64,000 bases of DNA from Epilithonimonas caeni DSM 17710 (lineage in GTDB: Bacteria; Bacteroidota; Bacteroidia; Flavobacteriales; Weeksellaceae): contig NZ_AUFK01000014.1 of assembly GCF_000426465.1 (NCBI RefSeq), forward strand, positions 186,001 to 250,000. Reading direction: 5' to 3'. Under the pieces are notes generated by a model, which saw only the letters and a list, made by a program, of their open reading frames with translations, was not told the origin of the DNA and made no database searches. Both the position numbers and the translations under genes were made by a program. Position 1 is the first letter of the stretch, and each line of letters starts with the position of its first letter. This document shows, piece after piece, positions 42,862-50,574 of the stretch.

Positions 42862-43338
42862 ATGAGTACAAAAAATCAAATCAGTGTAGAGATCCCAGAA
42901 ACAGTGATCTCAGATGTCAACAAAAAATTACAGGAGTGCCGGTCACTTCTTGCGCCTTATCTGCAGGGATTGACTCCAGAGCAAAGGGAAAGTATTTTCA
43001 AAATGGGAGACAAAACAGTAGCTACTGTGCAAAAAGTGGAAGATTACACAGAAACGAATCCTGAATTTGCACCAAGCTATATGGATCAGCCGGAGTTTCA
43101 CAAAGATGTGGCTGTGGTCAACGGCCTTTCTCCACTTCGCAATCTGGCGAATCAATTGGTATCAGATCTCAGTGACACTATTATGCTAGCAGGAAATGAA
43201 GCCCTTCTCTCTGCTCTCCTATATTACGGGTCTGTAAAAGAAGCATCCAGCAAAGGCGTTGCAACGGCAAAACCAATATATGAAGACCTCAGCAAGAGGT
43301 TTACGAGAAAAGGCAACAGACCATCGCCTAAAGCGTAA
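42862..43338 (+). CDS. Conserved hypothetical cytoplasmic protein
   Basis: Start chosen at ATG 42862 rather than the longer 42820, because the extra 14 residues are low-complexity and the family-like core begins MSTKNQISVEIPETVISDVN. The 158-residue protein is mostly helical with two conserved-looking regions: NKKLQECRSLLAPYLQGL and GLSPLRNLANQLVSDLSDTI. The C-terminus is basic (RFTRKGNRPSPKA). No signal peptide or catalytic motif. I do not recognise a named family; it stands alone. Confidence 0.75.
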   Translation: MSTKNQISVEIPETVISDVNKKLQECRSLLAPYLQGLTPEQRESIFKMGDKTVATVQKVEDYTETNPEFAPSYMDQPEFHKDVAVVNGLSPLRNLANQLVSDLSDTIMLAGNEALLSALLYYGSVKEASSKGVATAKPIYEDLSKRFTRKGNRPSPKA

Positions 43339-43359
43339 TCATTCCAAGCTTCACGTTTC

Positions 43360-43404
43360 AAAACGACCCTTTTAGGCTCAAAAACCAGCCAAAAAGGGTC
43401 GTTT
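43360..43404. other. Large inverted repeat, AAACGACCCTTTT / AAAAGGGTCGTTT
   Basis: Arms of 13 nt are separated by 17 nt. It could be a terminator-like hairpin for the 42862 gene, but there is no T-run afterwards. The right arm overlaps the first unit of the 21-nt repeat array. Confidence 0.5.
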
Positions 43405-43550
43405 GTCCTGCAAAAAGGTGGATTCTCAACCAAAAAGGCTTACCAATGAACCTAAAAGGATAATAAACGATGCAAAAAGGGTGGTTTTTGATGCTAATTG
43501 GTTGGATGATGATGGTGAAAGGGTGGTTGGTGAAGGTTTTTGGGTGTTTT
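43389..43550 (+). repeat. Degenerate 21-nt tandem repeat array, about seven units
   Basis: Units begin at 43389 and continue about every 21 nt (for example CCAAAAAGGGTCG, GCAAAAAGGTGG, CCAAAAAGGCTT, CCTAAAAGGATA, GCAAAAAGGGTGG). Later units drift to GCTAATTGG and GGTGAAAGG. A coding frame with heptads such as PKRLTNE, PKRIIND and AKRVVFD can be read, but no start or family makes it convincing as a protein. Confidence 0.6.
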
Positions 43551-43660
43551 TTTGGATGGATAAACTTAAAAAAAGTTTTAGGTAAATTGCGTTTAGCGTC
43601 TTATACTTTTAGGATAAGCGCAACTGGATATATTTTGTATTGGCGCAATGCGTATATTTG

Positions 43661-43674
43661 GATGTTAGTGGCAA
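43661..43674 (+). repeat. GATGTTAGTGGCAA cassette-end motif
   Basis: GATGTTAGTGGCAA is the inverse of the CTGCCACTAACA motif at 44677 and the CCGCCACTAACA motif at 47659. Together these bracket the low-GC genes. Its position just before the SUKH pair suggests a boundary of an inserted segment. Confidence 0.5.
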
Positions 43675-43698
43675 TTTTAAAATAACACACTACCAAAA

Positions 43699-44229
43699 AT
43701 GAAAATCATTCCAATAGAAGAAATAAGAACGATGCTTTTAGTTGAGAATTCTATTAAACATAATTTTCCTAAAACTGTCAATTATAAATTTGACACGCTC
43801 TATTCAGAAATTGTAACTCAAATCAAAACAATTGAAATTTCATCTGAGTGCATTTTATTCAACAGCGTTGAAGCTCATAATACGACAAAAGAATTTTCAG
43901 ACAAAATCTATTGGACAGAAAACATAACTTCTGCTGAAATAGAAAATTTTTGGTTCTTCGGTCAAAACGGACAAGGAGATTTTTGGCTATTTGACAAGAA
44001 TAATAGAATCCTATTTTACGACCATAACCAGGAAGAATTAAACCCAATAAATTTTATAAACCTTGGCATTAATTTTCAACAATGGTTGCAATTTTCGTTT
44101 TTAAACAAACAACTTGATGAAATTTATGATACAATTGGGGAACTAGACAACCAAACAAAAATTGAGTTTAAAAAACAACTTCACTCAATAGACGAAAATT
44201 TATTAGAAAATTATCCCTTTGAAATATAA
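43699..44229 (+). CDS. SUKH (SMI1/KNR4)-like protein, first of a pair
   Basis: The 176-residue cytoplasmic protein is very AT-rich and has the alpha/beta layout of SUKH proteins (FFGQNGQGDFWLFDKNN, then RILFYDHNQEELNPINFINLGINFQQWLQF). These are usually immunity proteins to secreted nuclease toxins. Its stop is followed 4 nt later by the second SUKH gene. No toxin lies next to it, so it may be an orphan immunity gene. Base composition differs from the neighbours, suggesting recent arrival. Confidence 0.75.
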   Translation: MKIIPIEEIRTMLLVENSIKHNFPKTVNYKFDTLYSEIVTQIKTIEISSECILFNSVEAHNTTKEFSDKIYWTENITSAEIENFWFFGQNGQGDFWLFDKNNRILFYDHNQEELNPINFINLGINFQQWLQFSFLNKQLDEIYDTIGELDNQTKIEFKKQLHSIDENLLENYPFEI

Positions 44230-44233
44230 GCAA

Positions 44234-44671
44234 ATGACAAGTGAGTTTAAAAATGCAATAGATAAATATTTTTCATCAGAAGAAACCAAAATTTTTCTGA
44301 AAGAGAGAAACGAAGAAAAAGATATTCAACAAACAGAAAAAGAGTTAAACATAACGTTTGACAATTCTTATAAGTATTTACTTTTAAATTATGGAGATGC
44401 TTATGTAGGAATTGGTTTGCTTCCTTGCACAAAAAGAGGTTCAAAAAAAGCAGAACAAACCATTCTTGAAATTACAAAATCATTTAGAAGTACTTATTTA
44501 GAATTTCAGGTTTGTAATGAAATCCAATCAAGCTATGTAATTTCTATTGACGGTTCAGGAGACCCAATATTTATTACACAAAATGGAAATGTAAAAATAT
44601 ATTATCACGACAACAACGAAATTGAAAAACTTGCTGAAAATTTTGAAGAATTAATATTAAATAACATATAA
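44234..44671 (+). CDS. SUKH (SMI1/KNR4) family protein, second of a pair
   Basis: The longer frame starts at 44219, but ATG 44234 (MTSEFKNAID) follows the previous stop by 4 nt. The 145-residue protein shows SMI1/KNR4 features: the helix IQQTEKELNITFDNSYKYLL, LLNYGDAYVGIGLL, and the SUKH end CNEIQSSYVISIDGSGDPIF then NVKIYYHDNNE. It is typical of immunity proteins with a broad family role in toxin neutralisation. It is part of the same low-GC segment as the upstream gene. Confidence 0.85.
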   Translation: MTSEFKNAIDKYFSSEETKIFLKERNEEKDIQQTEKELNITFDNSYKYLLLNYGDAYVGIGLLPCTKRGSKKAEQTILEITKSFRSTYLEFQVCNEIQSSYVISIDGSGDPIFITQNGNVKIYYHDNNEIEKLAENFEELILNNI

Positions 44672-44676
44672 AAAAA

Positions 44677-44814
44677 CTGCCACTAACAAGGGTTTTGCAA
44701 TAGTGGGGCGAAACTACAAAGTTCAACGGTAATTCTTCGGTTCAACTTTTGTGCAAAATTGAAGATTTGTGCTTCGATTGCCCCACCATCGCAAAGCCCC
44801 GAAACGTTAGCAGA
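44677..44814. repeat. Long imperfect inverted repeat ending in GCCACTAACA / CGTTAGCAG
   Basis: The left arm CTGCCACTAACAAGGGTTTT and following GCAATAGTGGGGCG pair with the right arm ending CGCCCC-type GCCCCACCATCGCAAAGC and CCCGAAACGTTAGCAG. The arms fold back over about 135 nt. The same end motifs recur at 43661 and 47659, so it looks like a mobile or recombinogenic boundary element, comparable in form to integron attC sites but without the consensus core. Confidence 0.55.
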
Positions 44815-44820
44815 CATTTT

Positions 44821-45312
44821 ATGAAAAACCGTAAACGAACATTCAAAATATTTATTTCCATAGTGTTTTTATGGGTTTGTGGACATTTGATTTATATAAC
44901 TATTGACGGTTTGACAGACAAAAAAATGAATGCAGACATTGCTGTCGTTTTAGGCAATAAGGTAAATGAAGATGGGACACTTTCAGAAAGACTTGAAAAA
45001 CGTATGGAATGTGGACTTAATCTTTACAATTCTGGACGAGTAAAAAAAATATTGGTTAGTGGTGGACTTGGAAAAGAAGGATTTTACGAAGGAGACAAAA
45101 TGAAAGAATATTTGATTAAACACAATGTGCCTGATAGTGTAATAATCGTTGACAATTTGGGCAGTAATACCCTTGCAACGGTAACAAACACCCCCCGCTG
45201 GTGCGAGCGTCACGCTCGTACTTGCAATAGGCACAAGCAAGATGCCTGCGCCAGCACTAAAAAAGAAGACCAAAACCTCATGCCAGTAAAGAATCCAATT
45301 TTATGCAAATAA
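44821..45312 (+). pseudogene. YdcF/SanA-like (DUF218) membrane protein, truncated by a repeat insertion
   Basis: Start ATG 44821 gives a signal/anchor (FKIFISIVFLWVCGHLIYIT) and DUF218 motifs: ADIAVVLGNKVNEDGT, RVKKILVSGGLGKEGFYEGD and DSVIIVDNLGSNTLATV. Up to about residue 124 the protein looks normal. Then the frame runs into a GAGCGTCACGCTC repeat and continues as unrelated residues to 45312, where the C-terminal third of the domain is missing. A full family member is about 200 residues. A repeat insertion has probably destroyed the gene. Confidence 0.75.
45193..45256 (+). repeat. REP-like palindromic element, copy A
   Basis: CCCCGCTGGTGCGAGCGTCA with CGAGCGT/ACGCTCG arms, then AGGCACAAGCAAGATG, and GCGCCAGC closing the outer arm to GCTGG. 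A second copy lies at 47693-47752. It is inserted inside the YdcF-like gene. Confidence 0.75.
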
Positions 45313-46136
45313 AAGTTTATTCTCCTTCAAACCCTATCCTGAAAAAATACATAGAGTGTATTTATATTCTCACCCATACATCGGAAGAAAAACCTACCAA
45401 ATATATTACCTTTCCATCTATTTTTACCATTGTATCGATCAGTGAAAAATCAAAATCGATTAGTAAAGGAAATAAATTAATCATCCAGCAATACGATGAC
45501 AATGATGTTGAAACCAATTTGGTATCTGATTTCAATAAGCCTGTGTATGTACAGTACGAAGGGAAAATAAACGAAATCACGATTTATTTTAAACCCTTAG
45601 CCATTAATGCATTTTTGGAGAATGACTTAAACCATTACAACAGTTCAAACTTTTCTGAATTTTCACCTTTTGAAGATTATAAAAAAGCGATGATGGAAAT
45701 TCTTTCTTTGCAAAATGATGTCGAAAAAGTTCAAGGTATTGAAAGTTATTGGTTATCCAAATTAATAGGATTTGAACATAACTTTCTTGAAACCGTTTTA
45801 TCTGAAATGATGGATGAGGAAAATGACGCATTGACCATTACAGAACTGTGCGAAAAGAATGTTATCTCACGCACCACATTGAACAAGCACTTTAACAGAC
45901 ATATCTGCAAAACACCATCTCAATTCAAAAAGATACTGAAATTTAGAAATGCGGTTAATAAATACGTATCAGATAATACCAAAAACAACTTAACGGATAT
46001 CGCATACGGTGTTGATTATTTTGACCAGTCTCACATGACAAGAGAATTCAAATCAGTGACCGGGTTTTCTCCAAAGGTTTTCTTTAACAAAACGACTGCA
46101 CTGGAAAAAAAACAAATTCATTGGCTGTTTTTATAG
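45303..46136 (+). CDS. AraC family transcriptional regulator
   Basis: The last 100 residues form two helix-turn-helix units: DALTITELCEKNVISRTTLN and FRNAVNKYVSDNTKNNLTDI, then AYGVDYFDQSHMTREFKSVTGFSPKVFF. The N-terminal 160 residues are a domain of unknown ligand (VYSPSNPILKKYIECIYILT). Length of 277 residues is normal. The AraC gene begins inside the truncated YdcF frame's tail and precedes a serine hydrolase by 74 nt, which it may regulate. Both lie in the low-GC insert region. Confidence 0.9.
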   Translation: MQIKVYSPSNPILKKYIECIYILTHTSEEKPTKYITFPSIFTIVSISEKSKSISKGNKLIIQQYDDNDVETNLVSDFNKPVYVQYEGKINEITIYFKPLAINAFLENDLNHYNSSNFSEFSPFEDYKKAMMEILSLQNDVEKVQGIESYWLSKLIGFEHNFLETVLSEMMDEENDALTITELCEKNVISRTTLNKHFNRHICKTPSQFKKILKFRNAVNKYVSDNTKNNLTDIAYGVDYFDQSHMTREFKSVTGFSPKVFFNKTTALEKKQIHWLFL

Positions 46137-46210
46137 ATGGGTTTACACTTGTACAATTTTTCGTTTTATGATTAAATTACTTTTGTCCTTTAATCATAAA
46201 ATGACCGAAT

Positions 46211-47659
46211 ATGACAACCCGTCAAGTCTATTTATTTATAGCGATCTTTCTGATTGCTTTTTTCCAACCAATCAAAGTACAATCCCAAAACCTGGAAAAC
46301 ATCGTTAATCCCATTAAGTCTCATCTAAAAAAACTTGAAAAAGAAAATAACTTAAGCGGAGTTGTTCTTATTGCAAAAAATGGTAAACCAATCTATAGAG
46401 AAGCATTCGGTTTCGCCAATTTGCCGGACCGTATAAAAAATAAACCGGACACGAAGTTCAACTTAGCTTCTATCAACAAGATGTTCACAGCAACGGCTAT
46501 TATGCAATTGGTAGAATCTGGAAAAATTTCGCTTCAGGATAAAGTAGGTCAATATCTTTTGGATTATCCTAATAAAACGGTTGCCGACTCAGTGACCATC
46601 CATCATTTATTGACGCACACTTCAGGAATGCAAAGTTTTTGGGAAGAATACGACAAACTTGCGAAAGTGAACTTCAAAGCAGTTTCTGATTATCTTCCGT
46701 TGTTTGCTAATAAAAAACTTGTATTTGCTCCGGGTAGCGACTTCTTGTACAGCAATTCCGGATATATGGTTTTAGGATTAATCATTGAAAAGGTGTCGGG
46801 TCAGAATTATTTTGATTACGTAAAGGAACACATCTACAAACCTGCAAAAATGATGAATACCGATGCTTACGAATTGGCTAATGCTATTCCAAATTTGGCG
46901 ACTGGCTATACAATGTCATTGGAAGAACCGGGACAATGGAAAAACAACATTTTCTCAAACGTAGCCAAAGGAACTCCTGCTGGTGGTGGTTATTCTACAG
47001 TTGATGATTTGTTGAATTTTGCCAATGCTTTACAAAACAATATTTTATTGAGCAAAGAAAGCACAGCTCTTTCTACATCAGGCAAAGTGAAGTATAGAGA
47101 AAGAAAATATGGCTATGGATCTGAAGAAAACTACATAAACGGACATCGCATTATTGGACATACCGGTGGACACGATGGCATCGCTTGTGAACTGATGATC
47201 TATCCGGATTTGGGCTACACAGTCGTTATTCTAACCAATGGAGAAGTCGAGAATTATTGGGAAGCGAGTAATCTGATTAAAAAACAATTAGTCGATTCAG
47301 CACCATCAATTGACAATTTCTTTTACACTAAAGATATCATCATGACTGTTTGCAACAAGGGTTATGAAGCTGGCATTAAGGAAATAGAAAGTAATTCAAA
47401 GACACATACATTAAGAGAAAACCTTATCGAGCGATATGGTTATAAGGCATTGTTCGAAAAAAAGAATGAACAAGCAATAGATTTATTTAAGTTAATTATT
47501 CGCTTTTTTCCAAACTCAACTTATAGCTATTATTATTTGAGTGAAGCTTATCGATTTTCTGGTCAAAAGAAACAAGCGATTGAATATCTAAAGTTATATA
47601 CTGAAAAAGAACCGGAAGATACTGATGCTCAATTAAAATTAAAATTGCTGATGAAATAA
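46211..47659 (+). CDS. Serine hydrolase, class C beta-lactamase-like, with C-terminal TPR
   Basis: A signal peptide at about residues 1-25 (YLFIAIFLIAFFQPIKVQS) is followed by a beta-lactamase/esterase domain. Catalytic motifs: SxxK as NLASINKMF, YxN as YSNSGYMVLG, and HTGGHDG. The last about 90 residues form TPR-type helices (YYYLSEAYRFSGQKKQAIEY). It is 482 residues, periplasmic or surface. Such proteins are usually D-aminopeptidases or esterases, not true beta-lactamases. It lies in the low-GC insert, ending beside a GCCACTAACA motif. Confidence 0.88.
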   Translation: MTTRQVYLFIAIFLIAFFQPIKVQSQNLENIVNPIKSHLKKLEKENNLSGVVLIAKNGKPIYREAFGFANLPDRIKNKPDTKFNLASINKMFTATAIMQLVESGKISLQDKVGQYLLDYPNKTVADSVTIHHLLTHTSGMQSFWEEYDKLAKVNFKAVSDYLPLFANKKLVFAPGSDFLYSNSGYMVLGLIIEKVSGQNYFDYVKEHIYKPAKMMNTDAYELANAIPNLATGYTMSLEEPGQWKNNIFSNVAKGTPAGGGYSTVDDLLNFANALQNNILLSKESTALSTSGKVKYRERKYGYGSEENYINGHRIIGHTGGHDGIACELMIYPDLGYTVVILTNGEVENYWEASNLIKKQLVDSAPSIDNFFYTKDIIMTVCNKGYEAGIKEIESNSKTHTLRENLIERYGYKALFEKKNEQAIDLFKLIIRFFPNSTYSYYYLSEAYRFSGQKKQAIEYLKLYTEKEPEDTDAQLKLKLLMK

Positions 47660-47752
47660 CCGCCACTAACAACAAATAAGCACAAAATGCTTGCCCCGCT
47701 GGTGCGAGCGTCACGCTCGTATCTCTATAGGCACAAGCAAGATGTTTGCTCC
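47660..47752 (+). repeat. GCCACTAACA end motif and REP-like element copy B
   Basis: CCGCCACTAACA occurs right after the hydrolase stop. CCCCGCTGGTGCGAGCGTCA follows at 47695, with AGGCACAAGCAAGATG, matching the element at 45193-45256. This marks the right side of the cassette-like stretch; the remaining bases to 47818 show no gene. Confidence 0.7.
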
Positions 47753-47818
47753 ATCGTGAGGAAAATCCGATGTTGAGGATTTGCAAATCCGCGCTATCCA
47801 ATTTGACAACAAACAAAA

Positions 47819-47844
47819 AAAGCACAGACCAAAATCTGTGCTTT
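47819..47844. terminator. Terminator after topA / hydrolase region
   Basis: AAAGCACAGA / TCTGTGCTTT with a CCAAAA loop. It can stop transcripts from the convergent topA (minus) and the plus-strand insert region. Confidence 0.8.
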
Positions 47845-47863
47845 CTATTTTATAAAAGTCTAA

Positions 47864-50422
47864 TTACTTCTTCTTTGTCGGCGCTTTTTTCGTCGCAGGC
47901 TTTTTAGCAGTAGTTGCTTTCTTAGCGGCTGGTTTCTTTTTCTCAGCAAAGGCTTTCGGGTCTTGCGCTGTGATCCATTTTTTTACCTCATCCAGAGAAA
48001 CGTCTTTCAGGTCTTCTACCTCGTATTTGGAGTCATCTTTCTTTTTTGGGATCTTGTAGATGTTCTTGCCGTGTTTTACGATAGGTCCCCATCTTGCATT
48101 CTCGATAGAGATCTTTTCTGCTTCCCATTGCTGGATGTACCGGTTGGCTTCTTTTTCCAGTTTCGCATCGATCAATTCGTTGATATCGCTTTGAGAAAGA
48201 TTATCGAAATTATATTTCTTGGGAACATTCACGAAGATACTTTTGTACTTGATAAAAGGTCCAAATCTTCCCGTTCCTTTGGTTACAGGTTCGCCTTTAT
48301 AATTTGCAATTGGTGCATCTGCCACTTTCTTTTCATTGATGATCTCTTCTGCACGGTTTTGGTCAACAGACAATGGATCTTCGCCCTTTGGAATACTGAT
48401 GTAGGTCTCTCCCCATTTTACATAAGGACCAAATCTTCCAACACCGACCGAAACCGGCTGCCCATCAACTTCTTTAAGATCAAAAGGAAGCTTGAACAAC
48501 TCCAAAGCTTCTTCCAGGGTAATGGTCGCAATATTCTGATTCGCCATCAAAGATGCAAACGTTGGTTTTTCCTCATCGTCCTGTTCCCCGATCTGTATCA
48601 TCGGCCCGAATCTTCCGATCCTGGCGTGAACATTCTTTCCTGTTTTCGGGTCTACGCCCAGGATTCTTTCGCCATTGGCACGATCGGCGTTTTCCTCAAC
48701 ATCTTCGATCCTTGGATGGAATTTGGAGTAGAAATCCGTCATCATTTCTTTCCACTTCTGGTCGCCATTTGCAATCTCATCAAATCCCTCCTCTACTCTT
48801 GCCGTGAATCCATAATCAAGAATCTCGGCAAAATTATTGATCAGGAAGTCATTCACAACTTCACCGATATCCGTCGGAACGAATTTATTTTTATCCCCAC
48901 CAAATTTCTCCTCGAGAACTTCTTTTTTGACGCCGGTTTTGCCCAAAGTCATTTTTACGATTTCTCTTGTTTGTGGTTCTATTTCTCTTTTGTCAACATA
49001 TTCACGATTTTGGATCGTCTGGATCGTTGGTGCGTAGGTCGATGGACGACCAATTCCCAGTTCTTCCAGTTTCTTGACCAAGCCGGCTTCGGTAAATCTT
49101 GCAGACGGTCTCGTAAATTTTTCTGTAGCTGTAATTTTTTTATAGTCAAGAGCTTCGCCAACAGTTACTTTTGGTAATAATTTTTCGTTGTTTTCTTCAT
49201 CGTCATCCTCAGTTTTAACAATTCCATAAGCTTTTAGGAAACCATCGAAAACAATCACTTCACCCTGAGCTTCGAAATTTTGCGGCAATTTTGCATTCCC
49301 GATTTCGATGACCGTTTTTTCAATTTTAGCATTTTCCATCTGCGAAGCCAAAGTTCTTCTGTAGATCAATTGATATAATTTGTTCAACTGAACATCACCA
49401 ATAGATTTAACAGAAAAATCCGTTGGACGGATGGCTTCGTGCGCTTCCTGAGCAGAAGATGATTTGGTAGTATAATTTCTCGGCTTGGAATAATTCTCGC
49501 CATATTCTGAGATGATCTGTGCCTTTGCTCCATTGATGGCTTCCTGGGAAAGATTCACGGAATCCGTTCTCATATAGGTGATGAATCCTTCCTCGTAAAG
49601 TCTTTGCGCCAAACGCATCGTAGTCGTCACGCCATAACCCAATCTGGAAGAAGCTTCCTGCTGCAAGGTTGATGTTGTGAACGGAGCAGAAGCCGTGCGA
49701 GTTCCGGGTTTGGTCTCAACATTCAGAACTTTGAAGTCTGTTGTTTTTGCCAAATTAAGGAAGCTTTCTGCATCAGATTCTTTATCGAAATCTTTTTTCA
49801 GTTTTGCCAAGATCTCCTGTTGAGCATTATTAAGGAAAATACCTTCTAATTTGAAACTTGGCTTCGGAACAAACTCGCGAATTTCTTTTTCTCTTTCCAC
49901 AACCAATCTCACTGCAACAGATTGGACACGCCCTGCAGAAAGGCCTGTTTTCACTTTTTTCCAAAGAACCGGTGACATCTCAAAACCAACGATCCTGTCC
50001 AAAACCCGTCTTGCCTGTTGAGCGTTGACAAGATTCTGGTCAATATCTCTAGGATTCTCGATAGCTTTCAGGATTGCATTCTTTGTGATCTCATGGAAGA
50101 CGATCCTTCTTCTGTTTTCAGGTTTCAGTTTCAGTTCGTCTGCCAAGTGCCAAGCGATAGCCTCTCCCTCGCGGTCCTCATCGGAAGCCAGCCAAACCGT
50201 TTCTGCTTTTTTAACAGCAGCTTTCAGTTCTGTCACCAGTTTCTTCTTATCTGCAGAAACTTCATAGTCAGGCGTGAAACTCGACAAGTCGATTCCCATC
50301 CCTTTTTTAGGCAGATCACGGATGTGTCCGAAGCTGGACTTGACCTCAAAATCCGATCCTAAATATTTCTGAATTGTTTTTGCTTTTGCCGGAGACTCGA
50401 CGATCACTAAATTTTTTGGCAT
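47864..50422 (-). CDS. topA: DNA topoisomerase I
   Basis: A frame from 50440 exists, but MPKNLVIVESPAKAKTIQKY begins at ATG 50422, the family start. Toprim: LVIVESPAKAK and WLASDEDREGEAIAWHLADE. The active-site Tyr is in EGFITYMRTDSVN. The C-terminal part holds four GRFGP-type repeats (GRFGPMIQIGE, GRFGPYVKWGE, GRFGPFIKYKS, ARWGPIVKHGK) and a Lys/Ala-rich tail, as in other flavobacteria. Type IA enzyme that relaxes negatively supercoiled DNA. Length of 852 residues is normal. Confidence 0.95.
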   Translation of the reverse strand: MPKNLVIVESPAKAKTIQKYLGSDFEVKSSFGHIRDLPKKGMGIDLSSFTPDYEVSADKKKLVTELKAAVKKAETVWLASDEDREGEAIAWHLADELKLKPENRRRIVFHEITKNAILKAIENPRDIDQNLVNAQQARRVLDRIVGFEMSPVLWKKVKTGLSAGRVQSVAVRLVVEREKEIREFVPKPSFKLEGIFLNNAQQEILAKLKKDFDKESDAESFLNLAKTTDFKVLNVETKPGTRTASAPFTTSTLQQEASSRLGYGVTTTMRLAQRLYEEGFITYMRTDSVNLSQEAINGAKAQIISEYGENYSKPRNYTTKSSSAQEAHEAIRPTDFSVKSIGDVQLNKLYQLIYRRTLASQMENAKIEKTVIEIGNAKLPQNFEAQGEVIVFDGFLKAYGIVKTEDDDEENNEKLLPKVTVGEALDYKKITATEKFTRPSARFTEAGLVKKLEELGIGRPSTYAPTIQTIQNREYVDKREIEPQTREIVKMTLGKTGVKKEVLEEKFGGDKNKFVPTDIGEVVNDFLINNFAEILDYGFTARVEEGFDEIANGDQKWKEMMTDFYSKFHPRIEDVEENADRANGERILGVDPKTGKNVHARIGRFGPMIQIGEQDDEEKPTFASLMANQNIATITLEEALELFKLPFDLKEVDGQPVSVGVGRFGPYVKWGETYISIPKGEDPLSVDQNRAEEIINEKKVADAPIANYKGEPVTKGTGRFGPFIKYKSIFVNVPKKYNFDNLSQSDINELIDAKLEKEANRYIQQWEAEKISIENARWGPIVKHGKNIYKIPKKKDDSKYEVEDLKDVSLDEVKKWITAQDPKAFAEKKKPAAKKATTAKKPATKKAPTKKK

Positions 50423-50525
50423 CCTGAAAAATTTTTGCAAAAGTAGGAGTTTTTTATTTTATATAGCGTATTTGTAATGATTCAAAAAAACTATTGGTCC
50501 AAAAGAACTATGTTTCTAACTCAAA

Positions 50526-50551
50526 AAGCCTGCATCAATTGATGCAGGCTT
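50526..50551. terminator. Perfect palindromic hairpin downstream of the FG-GAP gene
   Basis: AAGCCTGCATCAA / TTGATGCAGGCTT, a 26-nt perfect palindrome in the gap between two same-strand genes. It would terminate the T9SS-secreted protein's transcript before topA. Confidence 0.75.
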
Positions 50552-50574
50552 GAGCCCTAATTATGAAGTAAGGT

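Noticed and set aside
43403-43685. Two short frames over the 21-nt repeat
   Set aside because: Low-complexity products of the tandem array; no initiation signal or family.
44677-44814. True integron attC site
   Set aside because: The core consensus (RYYYAAC/GTRRRY type) is not matched and no integrase is in the window; kept only as a cassette-like repeat.
46211-47659. Antibiotic-type beta-lactamase
   Set aside because: It has SxxK, YxN and HTGG motifs, but these are shared by esterases and D-peptidases, and the C-terminal TPR does not fit class C beta-lactamases.
47963-49177. 404-codon plus-strand frame across topA
   Set aside because: Antisense shadow of a well-conserved gene with clear motifs; Phe/Cys/Ser-rich composition without domains.
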